A program made the translations under genes and the position numbers. This document shows, in pieces, positions 16,807-17,253 of a stretch of 17,253 bases of DNA (position 1 is its first letter; every line of letters begins with the position of its first letter). The notes under the pieces were generated by a model. The model did not search any database. It worked only from the letters and a program-made list of their open reading frames with translations, and was not told the origin of the DNA. This DNA comes from Alteromonadaceae bacterium (GTDB lineage Bacteria; Pseudomonadota; Gammaproteobacteria; Pseudomonadales; Oleiphilaceae). The stretch spans positions 1 through 17,253 of the forward strand of contig JABXHG010000195.1 in the NCBI GenBank assembly GCA_013393545.1, read 5' to 3'.

Positions 16807-17229
16807 TTAACGCAGGTTCTTGCGCAGTTTCTGGATGGTACGCAGCTGAGCGGCGGCTTCTGCCAGCTCGGCGGCGGCCCGGGAGTACTCGAAATCGCCT
16901 GCTTTGTTCGCCAGTGCCTTTTCGGCTTCTTTCTGGGCTTCCAGTGCTGCGGCTTCGTCCACGTCTTTCGCGCGAACCGCAGTGTCGGCCATCAGGGTCA
17001 CGAGGTTAGGCTGTACTTCCAGGTAACCACCTGAAACATACAGGATCTCCTCGCTACCACCCTGCTTGATGATCCGCACCGAACCGGGCTTAAGCTCGGT
17101 CAGGAGCGGAGCATGACCCAGCTGGATGCCAAGCTCACCCTCGGTGCCGGTAGCGATCAACATCTCTACCAGCCCGTCGTAGATCTTTTCCTCGGCACTT
17201 ACGACCTAACAATGTACGGCCATAGCCAT
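16807..17229 (-). CDS. atpC: ATP synthase epsilon subunit, with an in-frame TAG near the start
   Basis: Epsilon is part of the F1 central stalk, coupling proton flow to ATP synthesis and inhibiting hydrolysis. The full frame from ATG at 17229 would give 140 residues, the family length. It begins MAMAVHC, then TAG (17206-17208) where Asp is expected, then [20 protein letters not shown] in the same frame. The uninterrupted part contains [36 protein letters not shown], and a helical C-terminus ending [16 protein letters not shown] ribosome binding site (AAGGGG) is about 9 nt before the ATG. The stop lies only about 45 bases from the contig end, and two base changes from GAC would be needed, so a sequencing error is the likely cause. 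The gene is almost certainly essential and otherwise normal. Confidence 0.9.
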
Positions 17230-17253
17230 GTCTTACGCCCCTTGCGTCAGTAA

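Overview
The window looks like one draft contig from a gammaproteobacterium close to Marinobacter. This is an inference from gene content: a Pseudomonas-type NrdA, NhaB, a Zur-linked set of paralogs, and atpC followed by glmU-glmS. There are no tRNA or rRNA genes, no transposase and no CRISPR. Most genes lie on the minus strand; folE2, the cysS/pyrC2 chimera, hisI2 and the DUF1826 gene lie on the plus strand. Both contig ends show probable sequence errors.

Region 1 (1-1860): the 5' part of nrdA (class Ia ribonucleotide reductase, large subunit) on the minus strand, with a long leader of about 535 nt. The leader carries a -35/-10 promoter, two NrdR-box-like sites 32 bp apart, a cobalamin riboswitch and, between riboswitch and gene, a roughly 250-bp imperfect palindrome resembling a small non-coding mobile repeat.

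Region 2 (1881-4114): nhaB (Na+/H+ antiporter) and a blc-type outer-membrane lipocalin whose lipoprotein signal peptide is separated from the mature domain by a one-base expansion of a C-run.

Region 3 (4205-7678): an iron-uptake block with a TonB-dependent hydroxamate/ferrichrome-type receptor, an AraC-family regulator and an overlapping 71-aa protein. Fur-like boxes precede both the receptor and the small gene.

Region 4 (7793-13381): a zinc-starvation block bracketed by two Zur-type operators. It encodes FolE2 (GTP cyclohydrolase IB), an unusual in-frame chimera of an internal CysRS fragment with a PyrC2-type dihydroorotase, a HisI2 with a zinc-ligand Cys replaced by Asp, a COG0523 GTPase metallochaperone and a DUF1826 protein. 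The logic is to replace zinc enzymes of folate, pyrimidine and histidine synthesis with versions needing less zinc, and to direct scarce zinc with the GTPase.

Region 5 (13432-17253): housekeeping genes glmS and glmU (UDP-GlcNAc synthesis), a three-tier hairpin terminator, and atpC (ATP synthase epsilon), which carries an in-frame TAG near the contig end.
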